Of a DNA stretch of 64,000 bases, positions 15,378 through 23,906 are shown one piece after another; the stretch's first letter is position 1, and each line of letters begins with the position of its first letter. The position numbers were made by a program, and so were the translations under genes. The stretch is from the NCBI RefSeq assembly GCF_030814995.1, contig NZ_JAUSVX010000006.1, forward strand, positions 186,001-250,000, read 5' to 3'. Source of the stretch: Labrys wisconsinensis (GTDB lineage: Bacteria > Pseudomonadota > Alphaproteobacteria > Rhizobiales > Labraceae). The notes under the pieces are model-generated. The model had not been told where the DNA came from. It saw only the letters and a list, made by a program, of their open reading frames with translations, and ran no database searches.

Positions 15378-17114
15378 ATGACACCAGGAAAAACGCCGGA
15401 GACGCTGCGCAGCGCCCGCTGGTTCGCGCCGGACGACCTGCGCAGCTTCGGGCACCGCTCGCGCATCATGCAGATGGGTTATGCGCCTGAGGATTGGGCC
15501 GGCCGGCCGATCATCGCCATCCTCAACACCTGGTCCGACATCAATCCCTGCCACGCCCATTTCAAGCAGCGTGTCGAGGACGTGAAGCGCGGCGTGCTGC
15601 AGGCCGGCGGCTTTCCCATCGAGCTGCCGGCGATCTCGCTCGCCGAGCAATATGTCAAGCCGACCACCATGCTCTATCGCAACCTCCTGGCGATGGACGT
15701 GGAGGAACTGATCCGCTCGCACCCCGTCGACGGCGTCGTGCTGATGGGCGGCTGCGACAAGACCACGCCGGCGCTTCTGATGGGCGCCACCAGCGCCGGC
15801 CTGCCGGCGATCTACCTGCCGGCCGGCGCGATGCTGCGCGGCAACTGGAAGGGCAAGGTGCTGGGCTCGGGCTCCGACGCCTGGAAATACTGGGACGAGC
15901 GCCGCGCCGGCACCATCACCGACGCCGACTGGCTCGACATGCAGGGCGGCATCGCCAGGAGCCACGGCACCTGCATGACCATGGGCACGGCCAGCACCAT
16001 GACCGCCATCGCCGAGGCGATCGGCATGACGCTGCCCGGCGCCTCCTCGATTCCCGCCCCGGATTCCAACCATATGCGGATGAGCGCCGAATGCGGGCGG
16101 CGCATCGTCGAGATGGTCTGGGAGGACCTGACGCCGGCGCAGATCCAGACGCGCGGCGCCTTCCTCAACGCCATCGCCGTCGCCATGGCGATGGGCTGCT
16201 CGACCAATGCCATCATCCATGTCATCGCCCAGGCGCGCCGGGCCGGCCAGGACATCGGCCTCGACGATTTCGAGGCCGCGAGCCGGGTCGTGCCGGTGCT
16301 GGCCAATGTCCGGCCGAGCGGCGACACCTATCTCATGGAGGACTTCTTCTATGCCGGCGGGTTGCCGGGCCTGCTGTCGCGCATCCGCGGTCACCTCGAC
16401 CTCGGCGCGCTCACCGTCACCGGCCGGACCCTGGGGGAGACCATCGAAGGCGCCGCGATCTACAATGACGACGTCATCCGTCCGCTCGACAACCCGGTCT
16501 ATGCCGAAGGGGCGCTCGCCGTGCTGCGCGGCAACCTGGCCCCGGACGGCTGCGTCATCAAGCCGAGCGCCTGCGACCCGCGCTTCCTCCGCCACGAGGG
16601 GCCGGCGCTGGTCTTCGACGACTATCCCGCCATGAAGGCGGCGATCGACGACGAGGCCCTCGACGTCTCGCCCGACCATGTTCTGGTGCTGCGCAATGCC
16701 GGCCCGCAGGGCGGCCCGGGCATGCCGGAATGGGGCATGCTGCCGATCCCGAAGAAGCTGGTGAAGCAGGGGGTGCGCGACATGGTGCGCCTCTCCGACG
16801 CCCGCATGAGCGGCACCAGCTACGGCGCCTGCATCCTGCATGTCTCGCCGGAATCCCATGTCGGCGGGCCGCTCGCCCTGGTCAGGACCGGCGACCGCAT
16901 CCGGCTCGACGTCGCCGCGCGCCGCATCGACCTCGTCGTGCCCGAGGCGGAGCTCGCCCGCCGCCGCGCCGCCTGGACCCCGCCGGCGCCGCACTACGAG
17001 CGCGGCTATGGCTGGATGTTCACCCGGCACATCCGCCAGGCGCACGAGGGCTGCGACTTCGACTTCCTGGAAACGCAATTCGGCGCGCCGGTCGGCGAGC
17101 CGTCGATCTTCTGA
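15378..17114 (+). CDS. IlvD/Edd-family sugar-acid dehydratase, L-arabinonate dehydratase-like
   Basis: A 578-residue dehydratase, the length of pentonate dehydratases such as L-arabinonate dehydratase. The three iron-sulfur cysteines are present: Cys58 (SDINPC), Cys126 (GGCDKTTPA) and Cys199 (HGTCMTMGT), which fits a [2Fe-2S] enzyme. These enzymes remove water from a sugar acid to give a 2-keto-3-deoxy acid. The branched-chain enzyme IlvD is less likely given the GntR regulator and the RraA-like partner. It is first in a two-gene operon with 18 nt to the next gene. The exact sugar acid cannot be told from sequence. Confidence 0.88.
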   Translation: MTPGKTPETLRSARWFAPDDLRSFGHRSRIMQMGYAPEDWAGRPIIAILNTWSDINPCHAHFKQRVEDVKRGVLQAGGFPIELPAISLAEQYVKPTTMLYRNLLAMDVEELIRSHPVDGVVLMGGCDKTTPALLMGATSAGLPAIYLPAGAMLRGNWKGKVLGSGSDAWKYWDERRAGTITDADWLDMQGGIARSHGTCMTMGTASTMTAIAEAIGMTLPGASSIPAPDSNHMRMSAECGRRIVEMVWEDLTPAQIQTRGAFLNAIAVAMAMGCSTNAIIHVIAQARRAGQDIGLDDFEAASRVVPVLANVRPSGDTYLMEDFFYAGGLPGLLSRIRGHLDLGALTVTGRTLGETIEGAAIYNDDVIRPLDNPVYAEGALAVLRGNLAPDGCVIKPSACDPRFLRHEGPALVFDDYPAMKAAIDDEALDVSPDHVLVLRNAGPQGGPGMPEWGMLPIPKKLVKQGVRDMVRLSDARMSGTSYGACILHVSPESHVGGPLALVRTGDRIRLDVAARRIDLVVPEAELARRRAAWTPPAPHYERGYGWMFTRHIRQAHEGCDFDFLETQFGAPVGEPSIF

Positions 17115-17132
17115 GCGGGAGAGGACGGGATC

Positions 17133-17852
17133 ATGGCGGGACTGAGCGAGGAGACGCGGGCGCGATTGAGGACGGTCAGCACCGCCACGCTGTGCACGGC
17201 GCTCTACAAGCGCGGGCTGCGCAACCAGTTCATCCAGGACGTGCACCCGCTGAACGCGAACCTGCCGACCATGGTGGGTGAGGCCTACACGCTGCGCTAT
17301 ATCCCGGCGCGCGAGGACCTCAATCCCATCAGCGTGTTCCAGGACCGTGCCCATCCCCAGCGCAAGGCCGTGGAGGAATGCCCGCCCGGCGCCGTGCTGG
17401 TGATCGACAGCCGCAAGGACGCGCGTGCCGCCTCGGCCGGCGGCATCCTGGTGTCGCGCCTGATGACGCGCGGCGTCGCCGGTGTCGTCACCGATGGCGG
17501 CTTCCGCGATTCCCCCGAGATCGCCCGGCTTTCGATCCCCGCCTATCACAACCGGCCCTCGGCCCCGACCAACCTCACCCATCACCAGGCGCTCGACATC
17601 AACGTGCCGATCGGCTGCGGCGACGTGCCGGTCTGGCCGGGCGACGTGGTCGTCGGCGACGGCGAGGGCGTGGTCGTCGTCCCGGCGCATCTCGCCGACG
17701 AGATCGCCGCGGAGGCGGTGGAGATGACCGCGTTCGAGGATTTCGTCACCGAGGAGGTGCTGAAGGGCCGCTCGATCCTCGGCCTCTACCCCGCCACCGA
17801 GGAGAGGACGAAAACGGATTTCGCGGCATGGCGGGCGGCGCGCGGACGCTGA
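17133..17852 (+). CDS. RraA-like/HMG aldolase family protein
   Basis: A 239-residue member of the RraA-like family, which includes 4-hydroxy-4-methyl-2-oxoglutarate aldolases and oxaloacetate decarboxylases. The family signature GVVTDGGFRDSPEI (about 116-129, with the metal/substrate Arg-Asp pair) and PIGCGDVPVWPGDVVVGDGEGVVVVP are clear. Strong AGGACGG precedes the ATG. Its place directly after a sugar-acid dehydratase suggests it cleaves or decarboxylates the keto-deoxy product. The alternative of an RNase E inhibitor like E. coli RraA is unlikely because that role is limited to a narrow subgroup. Confidence 0.85.
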   Translation: MAGLSEETRARLRTVSTATLCTALYKRGLRNQFIQDVHPLNANLPTMVGEAYTLRYIPAREDLNPISVFQDRAHPQRKAVEECPPGAVLVIDSRKDARAASAGGILVSRLMTRGVAGVVTDGGFRDSPEIARLSIPAYHNRPSAPTNLTHHQALDINVPIGCGDVPVWPGDVVVGDGEGVVVVPAHLADEIAAEAVEMTAFEDFVTEEVLKGRSILGLYPATEERTKTDFAAWRAARGR

Positions 17853-17944
17853 GCCTTCATCTTTCGGAAGCCATCTTCGCAAACCCGATGGTCAGATTCG
17901 CCTGCTAGGCTCTCTTCAAGGTCGCGAAAAGGACCAGCAGGGAC

Positions 17945-18457
17945 ATGTCAAAACAGAGTGGACGGGGCGCCTTGGCGGCGCTCCTGTCGCTGTGCTGCGC
18001 CACCGGCGCGCTCGCGCGGGAAGAGGTGTCGTTCGACCCGTCGGTGCGGCCGGGCACCATCGTCGTCGTCACCCATGAGCGGCGGCTCTATTTCGTCACC
18101 GACCAGGGCCAGGCCATCCGCTACCCCGTCGGCGTCGGCCGGGCGGGCAAGCAGTGGCGCGGCGCATCTTATGTCGACGGCAAATATGTCAATCCGGCCT
18201 GGTCGCCGCCGGAGGACGTCAAGCGCGACCATCCCGAGATGCCTGATGTCATCCCCGGCGGCTCGCCGAGGAATCCGATGGGCGTCGCCGCCTTGACCCT
18301 GGCCGGCGACCAATACGCCATCCACGGCACCACCAAGGCCATGCGGCGCAGCGTCGGCACCTATGCCAGCTATGGCTGCATCCGCATGCTGAACGAGGAC
18401 GTCACGGACTTGTACCAGCGGGTGAGGGTCGGAACGCCGGTCCTGGTGATGCCGTAG
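17945..18457 (+). CDS. L,D-transpeptidase (YkuD domain), secreted
   Basis: A 170-residue protein with a signal peptide (about 1-24, ending GALAREE) and one YkuD domain (about 38-168). The catalytic motif is intact: His127 in YAIHGTT and Cys145 in SYGCIRM. These enzymes make 3-3 peptidoglycan crosslinks or attach lipoproteins or outer-membrane proteins to peptidoglycan in the periplasm. It matches the ErfK/YbiS/YcfS-like short form common in Hyphomicrobiales, where several paralogues exist. It is a single gene convergent with the next kinase gene. Confidence 0.92.
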   Translation: MSKQSGRGALAALLSLCCATGALAREEVSFDPSVRPGTIVVVTHERRLYFVTDQGQAIRYPVGVGRAGKQWRGASYVDGKYVNPAWSPPEDVKRDHPEMPDVIPGGSPRNPMGVAALTLAGDQYAIHGTTKAMRRSVGTYASYGCIRMLNEDVTDLYQRVRVGTPVLVMP

Positions 18458-18517
18458 GGAGCCGCGAGCCTGGCGCGCCGTGCGTCGCAGGCGGTTTGGC
18501 GCGATCTCTTGCAAGGT

Positions 18518-19915
18518 CTACGGCTTCTCCAAGGCCGGAGACGGCGCCGAAGCCACGCGCGGAGCCACCGGAAAGGTCATCCTCAGGCAAGCGCCTCCGG
18601 ACGGGCCGTCCGTGGCCGCGATGCGGCCGCCGTGCAGCCGCATGATCTCGTGCACCAGATTGAGGCCCAGTCCGGCGCCCCGGCCGTCCTGGTTCAGCCG
18701 ATGGAACGGCTCGAATATTCGGTCCCGCTCTTCGTTCGGGATGCCGTCTCCCTCGTCGCAAACTTCGACGCAGCCCGCCCGCCCGATGCGCACCGTGATG
18801 GTTCCGCATCGGCCGCCATGGTCGATGGCGTTCTGCACCAGGTTGGCCAGGGCGCGCTCGAGGGAGGTCTGGTCCCCTGCCACGACGATCGCCCCCTCGT
18901 CCGCCTCGAAGACCATTTCGTAGCCGGCGGCGAAGGCCAGCGGGGCGAGGTCGACGATGACCCGCCGGGCAAGGGCGGTGAGGTCGACTGGCGAGAACCG
19001 GCTGACTTGCTGATCGAGGCGCTGGAAATCGAGAAGTTGTCCGGTCAGGACCGACAGGCGGGTGGCGTCCTCGAGCAGGCGGGTCTTCTCGGAGCCGGGT
19101 GAAAGCGACGCGATCCGTGTGTTCAGGATGGCGATCGGCGTGCGCAGTTCATGCGCGGCATCGGTGAGAAAACGCCTGTGCCGCTCATACCCCCTGTCGA
19201 GTCGGGCGAGGGCGTCGTTCACCGCCTTGACCAGGGGACCGATCTCGGTGGGCACATCCTCGATCGGCAGTTGCACGCCGCGCTGGTCGATGTCGATGCG
19301 CTCCGCCTGCGCCGCCGCCCGGCCCAATCCGCGCAGGGCGTGGCGGACGACGAGCGGCGTCGCCACGAGCGTCGCCAGCGCCATGAGAACGAAGATGGGC
19401 AGGATAACGATCAGGGAGCCGGCGGACACTCCCATGACGAGCCTGCGCAACGACATCTGACCCTGCGTGCCGGTCAGGATCTGGACGTCGCCGGCGGCGG
19501 TGTCGACCCATTTCACCAGCCCGTCGGGACGGTACGAGCCTCCGATTTTCCATCCGAGCCGCGCCTGGTTGATGTGGTCGAGCCCATCGACGATCGGTGC
19601 GAAATCCGGCGGAACCTGGCCTTCCGCCAGTCGATGCCCTTGTCTGTCCCGCATCAGGAACCAGAGGTCGGGCACCTTCGACCGCAGTTGCGCGAGGTCC
19701 GTCGTCGGGCTCAGGGTCAGGCCGCCATCCGCGTCGCGCGCCACCGCGTCCTTCAGGACGTCGAGGGTACCGTCTTCATAGCTGTCGACGATGAGCGCCG
19801 TGCCCCACAAGGTTGCGACCACCAGCAGGACGAGGAGCGCAAGCATGGCCGTCTGGAAGATGACCAGGCGCACGACGAGGCGCCATTTGAGGGAGCGTGG
19901 ACCTCGCCTCGTCAT
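18518..19915 (-). CDS. Sensor histidine kinase of the second two-component pair
   Basis: A 465-residue membrane kinase with transmembrane helices at about 13-43 and 164-190, a periplasmic sensor of about 120 residues, a HAMP-like linker, phospho-acceptor His255 (TDAAHELRTPIAIL), N-box (NLVQNAIDHGG), G1 (DEGDGIP), F-box (FEPFHR) and G2 (GAGLGLNL). Its ATG overlaps the upstream regulator stop by 4 nt (ATGA). The divergent genes code for lipid-modifying and membrane proteins, so an envelope-lipid signal is plausible, but that is inference. Confidence 0.92.
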   Translation of the reverse strand: MTRRGPRSLKWRLVVRLVIFQTAMLALLVLLVVATLWGTALIVDSYEDGTLDVLKDAVARDADGGLTLSPTTDLAQLRSKVPDLWFLMRDRQGHRLAEGQVPPDFAPIVDGLDHINQARLGWKIGGSYRPDGLVKWVDTAAGDVQILTGTQGQMSLRRLVMGVSAGSLIVILPIFVLMALATLVATPLVVRHALRGLGRAAAQAERIDIDQRGVQLPIEDVPTEIGPLVKAVNDALARLDRGYERHRRFLTDAAHELRTPIAILNTRIASLSPGSEKTRLLEDATRLSVLTGQLLDFQRLDQQVSRFSPVDLTALARRVIVDLAPLAFAAGYEMVFEADEGAIVVAGDQTSLERALANLVQNAIDHGGRCGTITVRIGRAGCVEVCDEGDGIPNEERDRIFEPFHRLNQDGRGAGLGLNLVHEIMRLHGGRIAATDGPSGGACLRMTFPVAPRVASAPSPALEKP

Positions 19916-20586
19916 GGCGTCTCGCGCAGGAGGTATCCGACACCCCGAATGCCGTTGATGGTCACGCCGGCATCCGCGTCGGCGAGCTTGCGGCGCAGCC
20001 TCGAAACATGCGTGTCGAGGGCATTGGACTGGATCTCGTCATCCAGGCCGAAGACGGCTTCCATCAGGAAGGAGCGCAGCACCATGCGGCCCATGCGCCG
20101 CACCAGCGCCTCGAGCACCAGAAGTTCGCGGCGGGGCATTTCCAGCGGCTTCCCCTCGACGCTCACCTCGCTGTGGCCGAAGTCGAACGAAAGCCGGGCC
20201 ACCCGGACAATGTCCGATTGCACATGGGCCGGACGGCGCAGGAGCGCGCGCAATCGCGCCAGCAGTTCCTCGAAGGCGAACGGCTTGCCGAGATAGTCGT
20301 CGGCGCCGTTGTCGAGGCCCGCGACCCGGTCGACGAGATCGCCGCGCGCCGTTAGGACGAGCACCGGCACGGCGTTGCCGCTGGCGCGCAGGATCGGGAT
20401 CAGGGACAGGCCATCGCCGTCCGGCAACTGCCGATCCAGCAGAACCGCGTCGTGCACACCCTCGGCGAGGGTCGCCTTCGCTTCGGCGAGGCTCGGAGCG
20501 CGGTCGACAATCATATCATGTCGGATCAGGGCGGCGCGGAGCGCGGAAACCATTTCCGGCTCGTCTTCCACCAGAAGCACACGCAT
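19912..20586 (-). CDS. OmpR/QseB-type response regulator
   Basis: A 224-residue regulator: receiver with E7/D8, phospho-acceptor Asp51 (LLDRQLPDGDG) and Lys101, then a winged helix ending IRGVGYLLRETP. The ATG at 20586 is used because it gives the canonical MRVLLVEDE start; an upstream in-frame codon would add 15 unconserved residues. It is coupled to the kinase by an ATGA overlap and divergent from the phospholipid-methyltransferase-like gene. The 299-nt region 20587-20885 between them shows no other gene that I can support and probably contains both promoters. Confidence 0.92.
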   Translation of the reverse strand: MRVLLVEDEPEMVSALRAALIRHDMIVDRAPSLAEAKATLAEGVHDAVLLDRQLPDGDGLSLIPILRASGNAVPVLVLTARGDLVDRVAGLDNGADDYLGKPFAFEELLARLRALLRRPAHVQSDIVRVARLSFDFGHSEVSVEGKPLEMPRRELLVLEALVRRMGRMVLRSFLMEAVFGLDDEIQSNALDTHVSRLRRKLADADAGVTINGIRGVGYLLRETP

Positions 20587-20885
20587 CCGCCCATCTCCGC
20601 GCCGCGAATCGATATCGCCGGCTTCGCCCACCCGCCTAAGCCGCTTCCATTACGTCAGCCTTGCATGAGCGCAGCGCAGGCATCTCCGCTTACACCGCGA
20701 ACGCGCCAAGTGGAAATTCGGCCCTTGGATCACCGATGACAGGTTCCCTCAATGCGAGGATGGAACACACGAGGCCGTCCGATCGAATCGCTGATGCCGT
20801 GTCCTCCAAAAGCTGTCGCTCCGCTGTTCGGTCATCCGTCTCCTCCCGGCGAGAGATTTCGCCGCTCAACCTGGATAGCTTGCAA

Positions 20886-21542
20886 ATGCTCTCGAGACTT
20901 ATCGACCGCCTGGCGGCAGGCGGAAGTGGCGCTCCAGCGACAGGGGGCGGCATGCCGGTTTCTGACGCCCTGCCGTTCTTTCGCGCCTGGATCAGCAATC
21001 CGCTCCGGGTGGCGGCCGTGGCGCCTTCGAGCGGCGCCGTGGCGGCCCTGATGACGCAGGATATCACGCCGCGCACCGGACCGGTTCTCGAACTCGGCCC
21101 GGGGACCGGTCCCTTCACCTACGCGCTCCTGGAGCGGGGCGTACCGGAGCGGGACCTGACGCTCGTCGAATATGACCGCGACCTCGCCCGGCTGCTCGAG
21201 CAGCGCTTTCCGCAGGCGCGGGTGTTGCAGATGGATGCGGAGCGGCTGCGCGACGCCGGCCTGTTCGACGTCGCCCCCGTTGGGGCCGTCATCAGCGGGC
21301 TTGGGATTCTCTCGATGCCGCGGCGCAAAGTGATCGCCATTCTGACCGGCGCTTTCGGCTGCATGCATCGAGGAGGCGCCTTCTATCAGATCACCTATGG
21401 CCTTCGCTGCCCGGTCCCAGGAGAGATTCTCGATCTCCTGGGTCTCCAGGCTACACATGTCGGCCGGACGTTCCGCAACATTCCGCCGGCGGCCGTCTAT
21501 CGCATCACCCGGCGCGGGCCGGCCCGTCTTGCCTTGGCCTGA
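20886..21542 (+). CDS. PmtA-like SAM-dependent methyltransferase (phospholipid N-methyltransferase family)
   Basis: About 218 residues. Motif I of class-I methyltransferases is clear (VLELGPGTGPF) and is preceded by FFRAWISNPLRVAAVAPSS, which closely resembles the rhizobial PmtA segment before motif I. PmtA enzymes methylate phosphatidylethanolamine to phosphatidylcholine; an rRNA-dimethylase-like relative is the alternative. The start is uncertain: the ATG at 20886 gives the usual family length, but the frame is open to 20661 and no strong ribosome site decides it. Only 7 nt separate it from the DedA gene, so both are one operon. Confidence 0.75.
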   Translation: MLSRLIDRLAAGGSGAPATGGGMPVSDALPFFRAWISNPLRVAAVAPSSGAVAALMTQDITPRTGPVLELGPGTGPFTYALLERGVPERDLTLVEYDRDLARLLEQRFPQARVLQMDAERLRDAGLFDVAPVGAVISGLGILSMPRRKVIAILTGAFGCMHRGGAFYQITYGLRCPVPGEILDLLGLQATHVGRTFRNIPPAAVYRITRRGPARLALA

Positions 21543-21549
21543 CATCATC

Positions 21550-22206
21550 ATGGAAATGTCCCCTGCCGTCGCGATGCTCCTGAGCTTCGGGCTTGCCGGC
21601 GTCGGCTGCCTCGCTGCCGCGGAAAAATTCATCCCTGTCTTTCCATCCTACGTCCTGCTGATGTTCATCGGGATTGCCGTTTCCGACCGCGGAATGCTGG
21701 CCCTGACGATCATGGCCACCGTGATCGGCTCGGTCATCGGCTCGCTCGGTTGGTACGGGGTCGGCCGGGCGCTCGGCTCGCAACGGGTCGAAACCATGGT
21801 TGCCGGCTACGGGCGCTACGTGTTCCTCAGCCTCTCCCTCTATCGCCGGCTGACGAATTCCTACCGACGAAACCATTTCTGGGCGACGCTCATCGGCCAC
21901 ACCATTCCGACCGTGAGGGTCTATCTCGGCCTGCCGGCGGGTGTGCTGAGGCTCGATCCGCGGGTGTTTCTCGCGGCGACGGCGCTTGGCAGCCTGGCTT
22001 GGAACGCGCCGTTCGTAAGCCTCGGCTACTGCCTTCGCGATAGCGGCCACGACCCCGTCAGCCTCGGCCTGGGGGTGGCCGCCGTCCTTGTCGCGTCGGA
22101 ATTCGCGATCCTCTGGGCCGTGCGCTTCGCCATGAGGTTTTTCGCAGACGCGCGCCGTCATGACCATACGTCGACGGCCGCGTGTCGTGGCCAGGCCGAC
22201 GGATGA
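21550..22206 (+). CDS. DedA-family membrane protein
   Basis: A 218-residue integral membrane protein of the DedA/SNARE-associated (VTT) family. The core shows the re-entrant segment with glycines (IGSVIGSLGWYGVGRALG, about 60-77) and a later conserved basic/polar stretch (GHTIPTVRVYLGLPAGVLRLDPRVF has the family Arg and Gly-Pro pattern). DedA proteins act in membrane lipid and undecaprenyl-phosphate flipping. The ATG at 21550 follows the methyltransferase stop by 7 nt, so they are translated in series. The pairing supports a joint role in phospholipid handling. Confidence 0.85.
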   Translation: MEMSPAVAMLLSFGLAGVGCLAAAEKFIPVFPSYVLLMFIGIAVSDRGMLALTIMATVIGSVIGSLGWYGVGRALGSQRVETMVAGYGRYVFLSLSLYRRLTNSYRRNHFWATLIGHTIPTVRVYLGLPAGVLRLDPRVFLAATALGSLAWNAPFVSLGYCLRDSGHDPVSLGLGVAAVLVASEFAILWAVRFAMRFFADARRHDHTSTAACRGQADG

Positions 22207-22382
22207 GTCACAGCAGCGTCGCGTCGAACGAGCGATGCGACTCGTGCTGAGAGTAATAATTTATGAGACCGAGAAAGTATGCCATGTTGCCTCAATCAAG
22301 GTGCGCATAATGGTGAATAATACTCATCGATCGAAGTCGATTCGCGCGGTGAGTATTTGTTTTGTCACGCGGCTTTATTTGC
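22207..22382. promoter_or_regulatory. AT-rich intergenic region with an inverted repeat ahead of the patatin gene
   Basis: This 176-nt gap is clearly richer in A+T than the rest of the window. AATACTCA (22319-22326) and TGAGTATT (22350-22357) are exact reverse complements 23 nt apart, with a TCGATCGA palindrome between. I cannot fix a -35/-10 pair with confidence. The composition suggests a strong promoter, an acquired segment or a nucleoid-protein target. Confidence 0.45.
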
Positions 22383-23834
22383 ATGAAATTAGGAATTCGG
22401 ACTTCGTATGCGTTATATCGGAGGGTATGTTCGCAATTTACATTGCGCTTTCGACCTCTGCGCATCTTGTTGCGCTGCTTCCCGTACCCTCTTGCGCTGG
22501 CCCTGCACTTGGTTCTCGCGGCTTGCGCCGGCCCGGATGTGCGGCCGACGAATGCGCCGCTCATCTTCACCACCGGAAGTCTGCCGCCGCGTGCGGCTGC
22601 GGATGTCGGCGATGTCGGAATCGTGCTGGCCTTTTCCGGCGGCGGGGCTCGCTCGGCGGCTTTCGGATATGGCGTCCTGTCCGCCCTGGCCGAGCAGGCA
22701 TCGCCCGGCGCCAAGGGCCGCGTGCTCGCGGACGACGTGGCCGTGGTCGCGGGCGTGTCCGGAGGAGCCGTCCTGGCTTCGTATTTCGCCCTTCACGGAC
22801 GCGCCGGCCTCGACAGCTTCCGTCGGGATTTCCTCGGCCGGAATGTCGAAGCGTCGTTGCGGACAAGCTTCAGCCCGGCAAACCTGCTGCGGGGATACCG
22901 GGGCGGCGTGAACGATCTGTCCGGGTTCCCGTCCTGGCTGGACACCAACCTGTTTCATGGCGCCACCCTTGGGACGGTGAACCGCCCGGATGGTCCCCGT
23001 TTGGTCATTCATGCGACCGATCTCTACAACCGGACCCCGTTCATCTTCGACCGGGCCTCCTTCGCGGCGATCTGCAGCAGCTATGACGATTATCCGCTTG
23101 CCTATGCCGTTGCGGCGTCGGCGGCCGTGCCGATCCTGTTCGCGCCGATCACGCTGCGGAACTACCAGGCCGATTGCCCGGTCGACCGCGAGGGTGGCCA
23201 GCGGCCGCCGAGCCCTCGGCAGCGCCAGGGGGCCTCGCTCGTCGAACGGCAATATCGAGAATCGCTCGACCGCTATCGGACGGCCACGGACCTGGACTAT
23301 CTCAAGCTCTACGACGGCGGGCTCGTCGACGGCATCGGCACGCAAAGCCTCCTTCATCTGATGAACCGGCAGGCGCCCCAGCCGCTGCCGGAAGCAAGGG
23401 CACGACGCCTCCGGCACCTGATCTTCATCATCGTCGATGCGTCGACCCGGGTCGGGGGGGATCTTTCGAGGACTCCGGAAAGCCCCCAGGCCATGGACAC
23501 CATCGTCGCCGCGACCGACGCGATGATCAACATCCCAAATCTCCAAAGCTTCGATGCGCTCCGCAGGCGCCTGCCCGGGTGGCGCGACGAGGTGGTGAGA
23601 TGGCGCTGCGCGACCGCGGCGCCGGTCGCCCCTTGCCGCGATCTCGACGTCCGGATCATCCGGCTGGCCTTGGCGGATGTCACGGACCCCACCGGGGCGC
23701 GAAGAATCCTCAGCCTGCACAACAAATTGACGTTGAAGCCCGAGGACGTCGGATTTCTGGCCGATCTTGGACGGCGCCTCCTGCGCGACAATCCGGGATA
23801 CCGGGATTTTCTCGATCGCCTGCCGGCGCGTTAG
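22383..23834 (+). CDS. Patatin-like phospholipase, lipoprotein
   Basis: About 483 residues with a patatin domain. The oxyanion glycine-rich motif SGGGARS (85-91), nucleophile Ser126 in GVSGG and catalytic Asp311 in YDGGLVDG form a complete Ser-Asp dyad. A basic N-terminus and hydrophobic stretch end in LVLAAC with lipobox Cys48, so it is probably a periplasm-facing lipoprotein that hydrolyses membrane or host lipids. The N-terminus before the lipobox is unusually long (47 residues); the ATG at 22383 was chosen over a TTG at 22362. It follows the methyltransferase-DedA pair on the same strand after an AT-rich gap and may have its own promoter. Confidence 0.85.
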   Translation: MKLGIRTSYALYRRVCSQFTLRFRPLRILLRCFPYPLALALHLVLAACAGPDVRPTNAPLIFTTGSLPPRAAADVGDVGIVLAFSGGGARSAAFGYGVLSALAEQASPGAKGRVLADDVAVVAGVSGGAVLASYFALHGRAGLDSFRRDFLGRNVEASLRTSFSPANLLRGYRGGVNDLSGFPSWLDTNLFHGATLGTVNRPDGPRLVIHATDLYNRTPFIFDRASFAAICSSYDDYPLAYAVAASAAVPILFAPITLRNYQADCPVDREGGQRPPSPRQRQGASLVERQYRESLDRYRTATDLDYLKLYDGGLVDGIGTQSLLHLMNRQAPQPLPEARARRLRHLIFIIVDASTRVGGDLSRTPESPQAMDTIVAATDAMINIPNLQSFDALRRRLPGWRDEVVRWRCATAAPVAPCRDLDVRIIRLALADVTDPTGARRILSLHNKLTLKPEDVGFLADLGRRLLRDNPGYRDFLDRLPAR

Positions 23835-23906
23835 CTCTCCATGCGCCGTCACCTTCAAGTCCGGTTGAAACGGGCAGGTTGCGCCGTGCGCCGCCGCCTG
23901 GGTGCT

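Noticed and set aside
15261..17882. Long reverse-strand frame opposite the dehydratase and aldolase genes
   Set aside because: The composition is that of an antisense shadow; the forward strand has catalytic motifs and operon spacing.
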